Of a DNA stretch of 64,000 nt, positions 49,974-61,900 are shown in pieces (positions within the stretch are counted from its first letter, which is position 1; each line of letters begins with the position of its first letter). Origin of the DNA: Tanytarsus gracilentus. Lineage: Eukaryota > Arthropoda > Insecta > Diptera > Chironomidae. Made by a program: the position numbers and the translations under genes. The notes beneath the pieces were generated by a model, which saw nothing but the letters and a program-made list of their open reading frames with translations, was not told the origin of the DNA and did no database searches. The stretch lies in contig JAXRKN010000043.1 in assembly GCA_038502055.1 (NCBI GenBank), positions 2,604,001 through 2,668,000 on the forward strand, written 5' to 3'.

Positions 49974-50754
49974 TTCAATTTTTAATTTTTTTTCGGAATA
50001 TTCTTATTCTCATGTTTTAATATTGAAGTCAAATTATTTTAATAAATAATCAAATTCCTCACAATTAAAAAACTTTTCGATATTTTAAAATTGACTGAAA
50101 CAAAATAATTCGATAACTCTCTTAAATTCCGCCAGTTAATCGTGACAGATAAAATAAATCATGTTGATCACCTCTAAAAAGTCACACTAACTCAACTCTA
50201 AAATCCAATTAAGAAATTTCACTTCATAATCAATCTATCTTATATGTGCAGAAGTCAAGTCAGCAGCAGCAGCACTGATTTGCCTTCAATCAGTTGACTG
50301 TTAAATTACCCTTTAATGTTGCTCTCGTGGCTCGATGTTAACCGCAAATAACTTTATAAGAAATGTTATTTAAACTAGATTTTTTTTTTCGGTGAGTATG
50401 AGAGATCAAGTTCGTGGGATTAATTTTTTTCCTTCTCTTTTGCCTCTCTTTATATTTCCCGTTTCATTCCAATTTGGATCATGATAAATTAAAAACTTTA
50501 TTGGACACATTTATGATGTTTCAAAATCAGGTTTTGCTTCGATCCTCGTGTTAAAATCTCTGTAAGGTATTTTTTTTTCAAGAATTGAGTTTTTTTTAGG
50601 AAAGTGATAAGCATTTGAATATATAAAGCCCGAATGAAGCTGTAAAGATCGACGCATCGACTATACAAATGACTAATTTAAATAATATTTAAATTTGTAT
50701 GCTTTTTTCTACACGAGAGAGTGAGAGAGAAAAAATCCACTATAGATATTTTTA

Positions 50755-51527
50755 GCGTAACCCACAAAGTGGTGTAACCTTATATCTCGTATTCCGTCTG
50801 TCTGTCTGTCTGTTCCGTGAGATCTCGGCCCTGGCCACTAGACTTCGGTTTTCGCCAAATGGTAGGTCTATAATTTAGATTCGCATTTTAGAATTTTTGG
50901 TCAACCTATGGTCGTCCATGACCGCCATAATGTCCATTTTTCATACAAATTTTTCTTATATGCTTCATGGGTATCGTTAACTCGGGATTGGAACAGGAAT
51001 CGATTGGCATGATCTGAAAATGGAACACTGTGGAAATGGAACATTGTGGAAAATGAAACACAGTGGAAAGTGGAACACAGTAGAAAATGAACACAGGGAA
51101 AATGAAACATGGTGGAAAATGGACCTGTGGAAAATGAAACATGTGGAAAATGGAACATGGTGGAGAATGACACTGTGAAAAATGGAACATAGTGGAAAAT
51201 GGAACATGATGGAAAATGGAACACAATGAAAATGTATAATGGAAAATGGACACAATGGAAAATGGACATGGTGGAAAATAAACACAATGAAATGTAACAA
51301 TTGAGCAAATAAAAAAATGTACACATTGGAAAACAAAAATAATGAAACAGTGAAAATGGAACATAGTGGCAAATAACTTTCCCAAAAAAATTTTCCTTTC
51401 TTCCCTTTCAGCTTTCCAAAATTTTTCCATTGCTTCTCTTTTTTTTAGTAGGACTTCCCCATGTTACTTTTCTGTTACAGTGGGTTACACGGCAACACCC
51501 ACGTGTGGGTTTTGAAACATTTTTTTA
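50755..51527. mobile_element. non-autonomous TE-like repeat, copy B (degenerate)
   Basis: Same left end (GCGTAACCCAC) and the same right end (GTGGGTTACAC then GTGTGGGTTTTGAAAC) as copies A and C, but with many one- to several-base losses throughout. Only one of the internal 130-150 bp repeats is left. Minisatellite 1 (about 51015-51365) is irregular, and minisatellite 2 is essentially gone. This is the oldest of the three copies. Confidence 0.75.
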
Positions 51528-51568
51528 TTTTATTTTATTGACTCCGTGTGGTTATCTCGTTTTGTGGG

Positions 51569-51793
51569 CCCAGTGAGCTGATTTGAAGTTTAATATTTAA
51601 TTAATTTATTAAAAAAAATTAAAATTTTCAAAAAAGGTTTTAAATTTTTAAACTATTTAAAGTTTTTAACTAAGGAATCGAAACTTGAACTTTTAAATAT
51701 TTCAAATTATTTAAAACTACAATTTTTTAATTCTTACAAATTAATTCCCATAAACTTTCATAACTTCTCAAATATCCACAATTGTTCACTGGG
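51569..51793. mobile_element. MITE-like element, CCCRGTGRG family, copy 4
   Basis: The left end CCCAGTGAGC and the reverse complement of the right end, CCCAGTGAAC, match at 9 of 10 bases. The interior is AT-only. It begins about 40 bases after repeat copy B. Confidence 0.5.
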
Positions 51794-52395
51794 ATGTAGA
51801 GAAAGAAGGAGAGATCAATGTTGCCATTAATATCATGCCGATATATCCATTCCGATGACGATCATTTAGAAGAAAAAATTTAACACTATAAAACTATTTA
51901 AGAGACTTAGTCTCAAGCTCACTTCGAGAAGGAAGAAAAGAAAGAAAAATGTTGAGAAATTAATTTGAATAAAATTCAAATCAGAGGCCGCGGCTCGAAG
52001 AGGATTCAACTCACCTCTCATTTTTCTATTTGCCTCTTCTTCTTTCCCCTTTTTCGAACACGGCGTGATCGCTCGCGCTCGGGGTGAAGAGAGAACAATC
52101 TTTAATTTTATGAGACAAACCTATTAACATTTTGTGTTGGTTTTGATCATTCTCGCGATGATATTTCAATCGCTTGATGAGAATCGAGAAAGAAGAAATA
52201 TATTCATCAATATTTATTAAGCAACTTAATGTTGTACCGTGGAGATTGTGTGAAACCGAGAACTCTACTTTGAAAATATTTTAATTGGATTTTTCTTGAT
52301 TTCTTAAATGATTTTTAAAAGAGTTTAAATTTAGTTAAAATTATAGGTTTTAAAATTGTAAAATTGTAAAAATTAAAATAATTTTATAAAATAAT

Positions 52396-52406
52396 GGTTT
52401 GAATCC
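52396..52406 (+). repeat. B-box-like motif, GGTTTGAATCC variant
   Basis: One change (C to T) from the exact form, followed by TAAATTTAAAA. Confidence 0.6.
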
Positions 52407-53488
52407 TAAATTTAAAAAAATTGTAGTTTTTGAAGTGTCTATTATTTTTTTGCTACAAAATTAAAAATTAATCACAGCATCCTGCAGATTAAATTGTATT
52501 TCTCCCTAAAAACCACGACATCAATAATTGACTTGCTGCTTTTTTATCTTCCCGGAGTCAATTCTTTTTAGCAAATAAAAAATTATAAATATTTTATTTT
52601 TATTTCAATCCCGTTGCGGTCAAGTTTGAGTCACACAGAAAAAAAAACACATTTCGATCATCCGCTTTTCGATGGAAATAATAATAATTTTTTGGTATAT
52701 TCATCTTCATAGTGTTAACGCGATTTCTTTTTATATATATTTTATGTCTTAATTCCTCACCATACGGGATGATGAAAAAGAGCCAAACATCTTTTTTTTT
52801 TGTTCGGTGATTTATTTTTTTTCCGTAGCTTCGAACTCGATTTTTAGCCTCTTGATAAGGCGGTCAGAATGAATAGGTTGATTGTTTGAGAAGGAAATAG
52901 ATAATTATTGGGTTGTGTGTCTTTTAACTATATCGTGAAGATATGTATTTATGAGCTGTCCGAAATGTTTCTTTTTTCCATCCTCTCTCGTTTGATTTTT
53001 TCCTCCTTTCATTCGTGTTTATGTCGAGTGAAGAGTTGGCATATAACATCTCTCTCTCTCATGATGATGATGAATGCATCATTAGAAGATGATGTTTAGC
53101 CATCAATTTAGAGGGATGATAAATCATCACCTCACATGTTCATATGAGTAAATTGCCATCTTTTCCTCACTTCCTCATATTTTCAATCTTCCCTTTTGAT
53201 ATCAATTATGGCAGCAGTTCTCTCTTTAGGGGATTTACTTTTCATTAGGTGAACACTAATGGAGTGAAATGTGCAATCTAATTTGCATTTTGTTTTTGAA
53301 GAAGATTAAATTGATTTCCATTGTGTTTAGATTAAATTTCATGCATTGATTAAATTTCAAAGAAATTTTAATTAAAATTTACATTGTAAAATTGATTGGA
53401 AATTTTGTGAGTTTGATTTAACTTGAAAATTACATCGAAAATATTAAAATGTAAATTAACAATTATTGAAACAAAATTTAAAAATTTA

Positions 53489-53499
53489 GGTTCGAATCC
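53489..53499 (+). repeat. B-box-like motif GGTTCGAATCC, exact
   Basis: Plus-strand copy preceded by TTTA and followed by TTAAAATTAAAA. Confidence 0.75.
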
Positions 53500-55384
53500 T
53501 TAAAATTAAAAAATTTCGTTTCTATTATGAGAAAACCTTTCACTTAAATTTTTTTGCATCTGCTTTTAATTTTTATCACGAAAAAAACAAGAATTCGACC
53601 AACAACGCTGATAAAAGAAAGAGAAGAAAATGTTATTACCCAAAAATTACTTTAAACTATACACGCAAAAGTATAAGGTAAAAATTGCTTATCACTTAAA
53701 GACTGAGAGTCGTCGATGGTGATCACATGGTGGAGAGAGAGGAAAAGATAATTTGCAATTAGCATTTGTTTTTGGGGGTAATATGATTTATTTTGATAAA
53801 GTCATTTCGAGAAGATCATCGTGCGCACGAATACAATCATGCATTGTGTAATTATAGGGCCTGCAAGAGACTTCGCTGGCCAAAAGGAGAGTTTTTCTGC
53901 GAGATGATTATATGTTGTTGCGTTGTTCCCTTTTTTTCGCTATATTGGAATTCCTTCTTCACTCGCCTGGCTTCTTTTTGATTCAATCTAACAAGTTTCG
54001 TGCTTTGTTACCTTAATTTTTGCGCATAACAGAGAGAGAGAAAAATAACAAAATATAGTCGCTTTGGTGTGTTGATTTAATGTCTTAATGCTGCTCTTTT
54101 GCCTCTTTTTCTCTCCGTCTCTCCTCATTCCGTCGAGTATGAAATATACACAGCTCTTTTTAAAAAACCACAAAGCGATATTTTATACTCGCCATTCGAC
54201 GGCTACGTGCTTAATTAAAATCAATACTTTGGTTAGGCTTATTTACATTGTTATCTCTCTTATAGCTCACCACAAAACCTTTTTACCGATTTTCGCCTTC
54301 CTTGCAGTTTTGTCTCGGCTTTTTTTCTCTCACTCACTCACGCTGTCGCTTAAACGATTTTTAAATTACGAAAAATATTTCAACTTCTTCAAGAGACGGA
54401 CAACTTTGATATTTTTAAAATGACAAAATTTTGAAAATAAAACATTTTCACCACCCCCTGACTCGCACGGTGTGTGACATTGCAACCGAGACGAAAAGAG
54501 ACCTCGATCTTATGCATACAGACATTGAAAATTGACACCAAATTGCTGATGATTATGCTGGTCGTTTTCTCTCTCTCTCTTGCAACTCGTTTTCAATCCT
54601 TTTTTTATAAAACGATCCAATTACGATGTGGGCGACAAAAAAACAATAATTGCACACAGACATTTAATCACGTATTAATTATGTTCTCCCTGCTGCTGTT
54701 GTTAGCTTAAAATATTTTATATATGTCGATGATGATGATGAGAGAAGAATTTTTATCACACCATGTTGGGTCTTATATTTCATGATTTTCATTCTCCTTC
54801 TCGCCGTGCACAACGATCTCCAGCTGGAGCTCATAATTTTGGCAATTTTGGCTCTTTCACGAACAGCATCCCGAAAAAAAAAGTTTAGAGGAGAAGAAAT
54901 CAGCAATCCGCTTTTTAACTTGTTTTAGCGTTTCGCCTTCTTGCCCGAAAATAAAAATAAAAATTTCGTATGTATGTTGTGTGTTCCTTTTTAACCACGG
55001 CAATAAGCAGGCGAAAGGCAACACACATAATATAAAAAAGAGTCAAGAGAGACGCGATGATGATCATCGTTCGGTGAAAAAGATGTAATAATGAAAATAA
55101 ATTGGTCAATTATAAGCGAACGAACCATCTTGACCAAAATAAGAGAGTGCTACGCGCACCACAAACGATTTTTTCCTCACTGAAGGTTAATAAAAGGAAG
55201 AAGAAGCGAGATATTTGGTTTCATGAAATTCTTTGAGTTTGCTGATGCACATTCTATGCTTTTTGTTACATTTTTTAAATGAAAAATGTCACAAGTTTTT
55301 TTTTGCAAAGAGTTGAAATTAATTTTATTTATTTTTCAAAAAAAATAATCATATACGTCGACACCCAATTTAATTGAAAATTAA

Positions 55385-55395
55385 GGATTCGAACC
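55385..55395 (-). repeat. B-box-like motif GGTTCGAATCC, exact
   Basis: Minus-strand copy followed on that strand by TTAATTTTC. It lies only 45 bases from the left arm of the long inverted repeat. Confidence 0.75.
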
Positions 55396-55440
55396 TTCAA
55401 ATGTAACTTAAAAATTTTTATTTTTTTTCAATTTTTCAAA

Positions 55441-55772
55441 TGAACGTAGTTTTGCATAAACCAAAAAATGACTTTAAAAAAAAACACCACATGCCTGCTT
55501 CGGAAAACACATTTATTTGAAATTTTTTCAACCGCTCGATTTTTATTTGCAAAAATCTATCTTAATGAGTGTTTACAAATTAAGATAAAAGATTGATAAC
55601 ACTTCATAGATATCGCCACCAAACTTTTTTCTTGTCTGGTAGTTAAAAAAGAAGTGTTTTTCGCAAATAAAAATCGATCGGTTAAAAAATATTTCAAATA
55701 AATGTGTTTTCCGAAGCAGGCATGTGGTGTTTTTTTTAAAGTCATTTTTTGGTTTATGCAAAACTACGTTCA
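55441..55772. repeat. long near-perfect inverted repeat (hairpin)
   Basis: The left arm 55441-55553 and right arm 55661-55772 are inverted copies of about 112 bp. I count only one homopolymer-length difference and about four other changes. They are separated by a unique spacer of about 107 bases. A transcript through it would form a roughly 110-bp duplex. The ends show no obvious target-site duplication. Confidence 0.9.
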
Positions 55773-56403
55773 AATAATTCAATCAAATTTTTAACAAAAA
55801 CAATTAAAATCTTTTTTAATAAATTTTCAACAAAATCCAAATAAATTGACACACAATGAGCTGCTTAAGATTCAATATCCGCCATTTACACCAATAATCT
55901 CGAGATCATGCTGCTGAAAATTACACTTAAGCTGTCTCCATAAGATTTTTCTGTCTGCTGACATTGGCATGGTCTTTAAACTCGCCACTCTTTTTTTCTT
56001 CATTTCTATTTAAATCTTTTCTCGCATTCACCATCAAAATGACCATACTTCAATCATTATTATATTATTAACATGAAAAATGCCACGCAATAAAGCCTGA
56101 AATTATTGACTGCTCATTGAATGATTCACAATTTATAATTTTTTAACGTGCGTCTTTCACTCTCGCTGTATGATCATATTAAAATAAATCGAGAGGAGAA
56201 TATTGGCCGCTATATGTGGTATCTCTCTCGCTGCCCCGTTAAATGGACGGTTGATTATCGCGAATGCATGAATTGTCGATAAATCCCTCGAAAATAATGT
56301 TGTTGTCGATATGATGAGATTTAAAATTTTCTTCTCTCGCATTTTTTTTTATTGAACTCTTTGATTTTTTTCTTTTATTCTTTAACGTCGTGTGTGCTTG
56401 ATT

Positions 56404-56513
56404 CGAGGGTCGGGACACTTTTTTATTTAATAAATAAATTATTTTAAAATATTATTCTTTAAAATGTTGAAAGAAAAAATTATTTCAGAGTAGTTCGTCC
56501 CTCAAACTGCTCG
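56404..56513. mobile_element. MITE-like element, GGGACACTT family, copy 2
   Basis: The left end CGAGGGTCGGGACACTT is near-identical to that at 49173. The right end contains GTCCCTC, an inverted match to GAGGG.C. A partial third relative (GGTGTCGGGACTTTTT) lies at 61174-61189 without a clear right end. Confidence 0.4.
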
Positions 56514-59500
56514 AACATACATTTTTATTAATAAGAAGTCTATGCTCGAGTCAAAAGCGAATGAAGATGAATTACTCATGTCAAAAAAAGCGAAGAGGAG
56601 AAAAAATTCTTTTCTCTCGACTCTGTTGCGGTCTCTTGATGATGAAAGATTGAATTATTTAATCGTTTGCTTCATTGGATGACTGTTGCTTCTATTCGCG
56701 TATGTGTACCCTCGTTAGAACAAAAGCGAGGCGAGTTAATGACTTTTTATGGACCTCTCACTCACCTCGCGTTATATATATTTCATTTTTATAATGTTTC
56801 AGCATGTAAATTTAATTCACTCACTCACACTCGTTTCATTTCGCGCCGAGTTTGAGGAATGCGAAAAGTTTTCTTCTTTATTACCTTTGAGGGCGACCGA
56901 CAATGAGGAATGATGAGGTGATAGGAATGGGATTTCTTTAAATAATTAATTTTACGAAGAAATATTCAGCATTTTTGGTGAAATTTAGAAAATGCTAACG
57001 AATTTCTCTCTAACTTAAATATTCGCTTTCAACACCACATTATTCCTCGAAACCACATCAAGGCACCGTAAAACGAGCGCAAAAACAGAAGGAAGAAGAC
57101 CAACAAAGTGTTGATGTGCATCGAGTAAGCTTGATGGGATTCCATTAATTATAATACACCGAAGAGAGATTGCGTGTGTGCAATTATTACTCGAAATGCG
57201 AGATATTATTTTTGCTGATATGCTCGAGTCGCGAAAGGGAAGTTATGAATTGAATTGATGCAATCATTTAATATCTTTATTTAATAATGTCAACATCTCC
57301 GACTCGATCGAGCCGGTCGAGACTTTTTTATTAATGTGGAATTTTTAAATTTAAAAATTGAGCAAATACTCGCGAGATGTCTGAAAACTTTTTATGTTTC
57401 GTTTAATTTGCGTCACATATACTAAGTCTCCCCTCATCTCACTGCCAATTGTACAGAAAAAAGCATTTATTATTCAAAAAATTCGCTTGTTTGTTCGTGC
57501 ACTTCTATGGTCATCGTCATCATTGTCTGCAACTCTCTGCGATTGTCGTTCAACGTTCGGAAAACGTTGTTATTGTCGCGAAAAAATGTCGATCGGAGAG
57601 TGAGCGGAGCGACTGGCAACTGATTGCAATTGCAATGCATTTTTTCCATCTTTTTATGATACCATTTTTGAACCGTAAAAAAGGAATTTTATTTGTACGA
57701 AACAGATTGTTTTATTTACAAGTTTTTATGTAGCTCTTTTTGTGCCTTCGAATAGCCTTTAGTGCCTTCGGAGAGATCGAGGAAAGAGAGAGAGAGAGAA
57801 AAGTAATTTATTTCAGCATTTTTTTCCAACTTTTAACTTCGTCTTGCAATATATATATTTTTTTTATTCTCCTTCTCTCCTGCTTTGTGATGATTTTTAT
57901 GATTTTTCCCAAATTAACTTGTGACCCTGTGCAGTCAAAAGCACATTGTGTATACAATCGCGGGGAGAAGACTCACTCACTCGACTTGACTTCAGTTTGG
58001 CTTTTAACATTTGCGAGGCGAAAAAAAATAATATTGAATCAGTTTTCTTTTTGCATTACTTAAAATGCTCGCTCTCGTCTCGTTCCGCTCAAGACCAAAA
58101 ATGCAATGTAAAGTTGAGACTATATATATAAATACAATAATTAAGGTGGATGTTGCGGTGAAAATGGAATAATTTAGTAATTTCGTGTGTATTTCGAGGA
58201 AAGAGAAATGATGACAGAAAAACACGATCATTGGACAGCCCATTAATTAAAGATCATTTGGTGAAATTGATGTTTAATGTAAATAAGTCAGACCCTTCAT
58301 TATGGCTTGTGGTTTGTCGAGTGATCGTTGAATAATTGAATTATTAAAGTTTTAAGTTTCCGAGAGGAAGTAAGTGAGGATAAAAATTGACTTAAATTAT
58401 ATGAAACGAAGGTGAAAATGAAACACACTTTATTTTTTTTAATAAATTCAAATAAAAGTTGACATCACTCACAAATAAACTTCACCATTACAGCTCACTT
58501 TAAAAGACCTTCTTAAAAAATTCTTAAATAAACTTTTCGCATAAAACAAACGGATGAAAACTCATTTCTTTCGATAATGATCTCAAAACGATATTTCGAC
58601 CACCATATTGGCCGTGCATAAATTCACAATAATAATTATAGCGAGACTGCAGCAAAGTTAAGTGAAAAGTTATTGCACTTGCATTTTAAATTATAATCAC
58701 CTCAATTTATTTTCGCATTTGCAATATAAGAACGCTAAATTGTCCGAGAGAGCGGTAAAAGGAGGAGAAAAATGAGTTGTAATGCCTCTGATCATTGCGG
58801 AAAAGAGAGAGAAAAAGATGCTACAAGTTTATTTTTTTTGCGTGCGCGCTTTCAGGTTGTAATCACTCCAAAAGTTTATTTTAATCATTCGCATATCGGT
58901 TTTTTATGCTTCACGAAAAAAAACGCAAAGTTTAATTACAATAATTTCATAAATGCGAAATTATAAGTTAACAACTTTTAAGTATGTTTTTTTACTTTGG
59001 CCAGTAATTTACTTCTCTCGTTTTTATGTCTCATTGCAACTGTCTGTCTGCAAGTGGTGTTGGTCGCTTCGGAGCTTCTTCTTCATGCCACAATTCCTTC
59101 TCTCTTTTGTTGTGTCGATTCTTTCTGTCTTGTTCTCGTGTTTAATGTCTTATTCTTGATGATCATCAATCGTTTACTTCGCATGCTCGCCTTAAACCTT
59201 TCATTGAATAGATTTAAAGCCTTCTCTTCTTTTTCTTGTTTATCACGCTCATACTCATCTCTCCTTTGAATTTAGTAATAACAATATAAAATCATTATTT
59301 TGGATATAAACATAGTGTACAATGAGGAATGGATGAAAATTAATTTAGTTATTTTTCTCTCTCTCGCTTCAATGGACTTTATAACGTTAGTTTTCAGTTA
59401 TGGATTTCGAGAAAGTTAATTGAGGTTAAGAATAAATGTTAGGAGTGAAAAATTAAGATTGATTGTTTTTAAATTTGTAAAAATATAATTTTGAATTATT

Positions 59501-59606
59501 TTTTTGCTAAAAATTTATAAATTATTTTTATGTGCAATTTTAAATGTTTTATCATTAAAATTTTATGAGGAAAAAATTATTTGAAAAATTTCAAAATCAA
59601 AAATTA

Positions 59607-59617
59607 GGTTCGAATCC
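59607..59617 (+). repeat. B-box-like motif GGTTCGAATCC, exact
   Basis: Plus-strand copy preceded by ATTA and followed by TAAAAATTAAAA, near-identical in flanks to the 53489 and 43748 copies. Confidence 0.75.
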
Positions 59618-61900
59618 TAAAAATTAAAATAATCCAATGTTAAATGTGTCTTCAATTTTTTGTCTTAAATTATTTTCAAATAATTAATTTAAGAATGTCC
59701 TATTTTTTTTTAATCTCTTAAATTTATTACAAATTGAATTAAAAAATTATTAAATACAATCTTCAACAATCGCTACTCGACTTCAACCTCGATCATTTTA
59801 AAATTATTTAATAAATACTAATGTTCTCGACTGAAGGAAAATAAAGTTTACTTTGATGACTAACGACTTTGTAAATTTTAAAATTTTAGCAAATCATGAT
59901 TAGACAGCGAAACCTTTCTCTCGCAAATCACTTCTTTGATTTCTTCATTTTCATTGCACAATAATGCGGGGGACGATATGGATGTTAAATGAAGAGGAAA
60001 AACGTGCCTTACTCGGGATGTACATAATGGAAGTAATAAAGCAAGAAAGCTCTTTTAAAGCGAGAAATTGAGAATTAATTCAAATATTTTTTTACTGCAA
60101 TCACGATTTTTTCCACACGAACTTTCGTTATAGCTCTTTTCTTCTTCCCTTTCGCCTTCTTTCGGTTTCGCGCGCACATATAACATCATCAGTGAAGCAT
60201 TATGAGCCGTTGAAAAATGCAAACATAAAAAATGTGCACACAAAAAATTTATTTTTCAAAAAATTGGCATGAAAATAACCTTCGCAAGTTGTTTTCGATT
60301 CTTTTCTGCCTCGAAAAATTCTCTCATGCCATGTTGGCTCAATTGTGGAGACCACGAAGTGCACACAATCAATTAAATTGTTCTTGAAATAAAAAAAGAG
60401 AGTTCTACGACAGAAAACAAATATCAAGACATTCCATTGTGTTTGACTTCAATTCCAATTTTCTTGTTGCTCTCTTTATTTCATTTTCCCAATGCACAAC
60501 TTAACAAGAAGTTTTATTAATCTCTCCATCTCTCTCTCCTCTGCTTATGTGTGTTTATTCTGATTCCATATGATTTGATTTCAATTATTATTGTATTGCT
60601 ACAATTATTATCTCCAACGTGTTTGTACATATGCATGCATGCATATGAAACTCGAGGGAATATCGTATGTTCGATGAAAAAAGGATTTTCTATTCATAAT
60701 CGAATTATTGAGTTGGAAAACATAAAACTTTTATTGCTTCATTCGATTGTGAATTATTTTTTTTATTGATACTTTGTGAGATGAGCTTTTAATATTTTTG
60801 CAAATGTGCAATCGAGTTGTGAAAATATAATTGAAAACTTTTAATTTAAAAATTATTTTTTAAGAAAATAAGTTAGGAAGAATTAAAGAGTTTTTATATT
60901 TTTTAATTCAAAAATTTAAAATACTTTAAAATTTATTTTAAAAATTAAAAAGCTCGTTAAATTTAATTTAAATATGATATTTCAAGTTTTTTCAATCAAA
61001 TCCCTTACGGACATAGAAACTATCAAGTAAAACTTTTAATGAGATTTTATTTAAAGTTGTGCGCCAGGATATTAAATTACATTTCTATAGTTTCATACCT
61101 GTCGCATGCTTCAGATCCTAGATAAAACTCCCTCAAACTCATAAACTAGTTAAATATTTAAAACAAGTGCTGCGGTGTCGGGACTTTTTCAAAAACATTC
61201 TTTAAAATTTTTCATCCACTGCACACACACCCGAGGAGCGTAAAAAGACGTGCCGTGAAGGAAAAAAAAGAAAAGAAAAATCTCAACAAATAACAAACTT
61301 TTAATTTATTTATCAAAAAAAATAAAGGAATAAATTTCTCTCTTTCTCGGTCGCCTCAGTATATCTTGAGCATGAGGCTAATTGAAGGCTATATGCTGTG
61401 TGACTAAGAGTGAGAGGGGAGATGATAAAAATGCCTTTAGAAAGTTCCCTGTGGATTTATAATAAAGTGATGTTGTTGTTTTTCTCTTGTTCATACCACA
61501 AGCACACACCATAAAAAATGTTCTCGATCTGCCTACGTAATTTCTTAAAAGGGTGCGTTAGCCAGTGATGGTGAACACATTAGAAAGTTTCATTTAGATT
61601 TTTTATTTTATAAAATTTCACTTTTTAACGTCTTTTTAAAATTCAAATAAATTTAGGATTTTTCAATCGATCCCGAATTTCACTTAATTGAATCATAAAA
61701 CCGTTACACAAAAAGGAATTAAAAAATCCTCGCCTCCCCTCAAAAATGGCATAACTGGTTTGCGAATTTAAAAAAGAAGTGCATTTTGTGTGTTTGTGCA
61801 ATGAGAGAATAAATTGGTCATTTGTGTTTCGGAATATGAAATCAATTTCATATACAATACATGAAGAATATTTTCATTCTCGTTCATTTAATGATTTTTA

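Larger units (their letters stand above)
41652..50754. other. gene-free stretch, probably first intron of the 41338 gene
   Basis: No convincing exon on either strand. The open frames are short and of intergenic composition. It contains B-box-like motifs and two MITE-like elements, listed separately. Confidence 0.5.
51528..61900. other. gene-free stretch with repeats
   Basis: No convincing exon on either strand. Contents listed separately are MITE-like elements, a long inverted repeat and four B-box-like motifs. The remainder is AT-rich, with CT/GA and TGA simple repeats. Confidence 0.5.

Noticed and set aside
53793..54423. Several short plus-strand frames
   Set aside because: Lengths and composition are those of chance frames in AT/CT-rich DNA, with no splice signals or motifs.
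57394..58131. Cluster of overlapping short frames
   Set aside because: Overlapping alternative frames of similar length without codon bias or any domain. Not supported as a gene.
26371..59617. tRNA genes at the GGTTCGAATCC sites
   Set aside because: No A box, acceptor stem or cloverleaf could be drawn around any copy. Flanks are A/T homopolymers.
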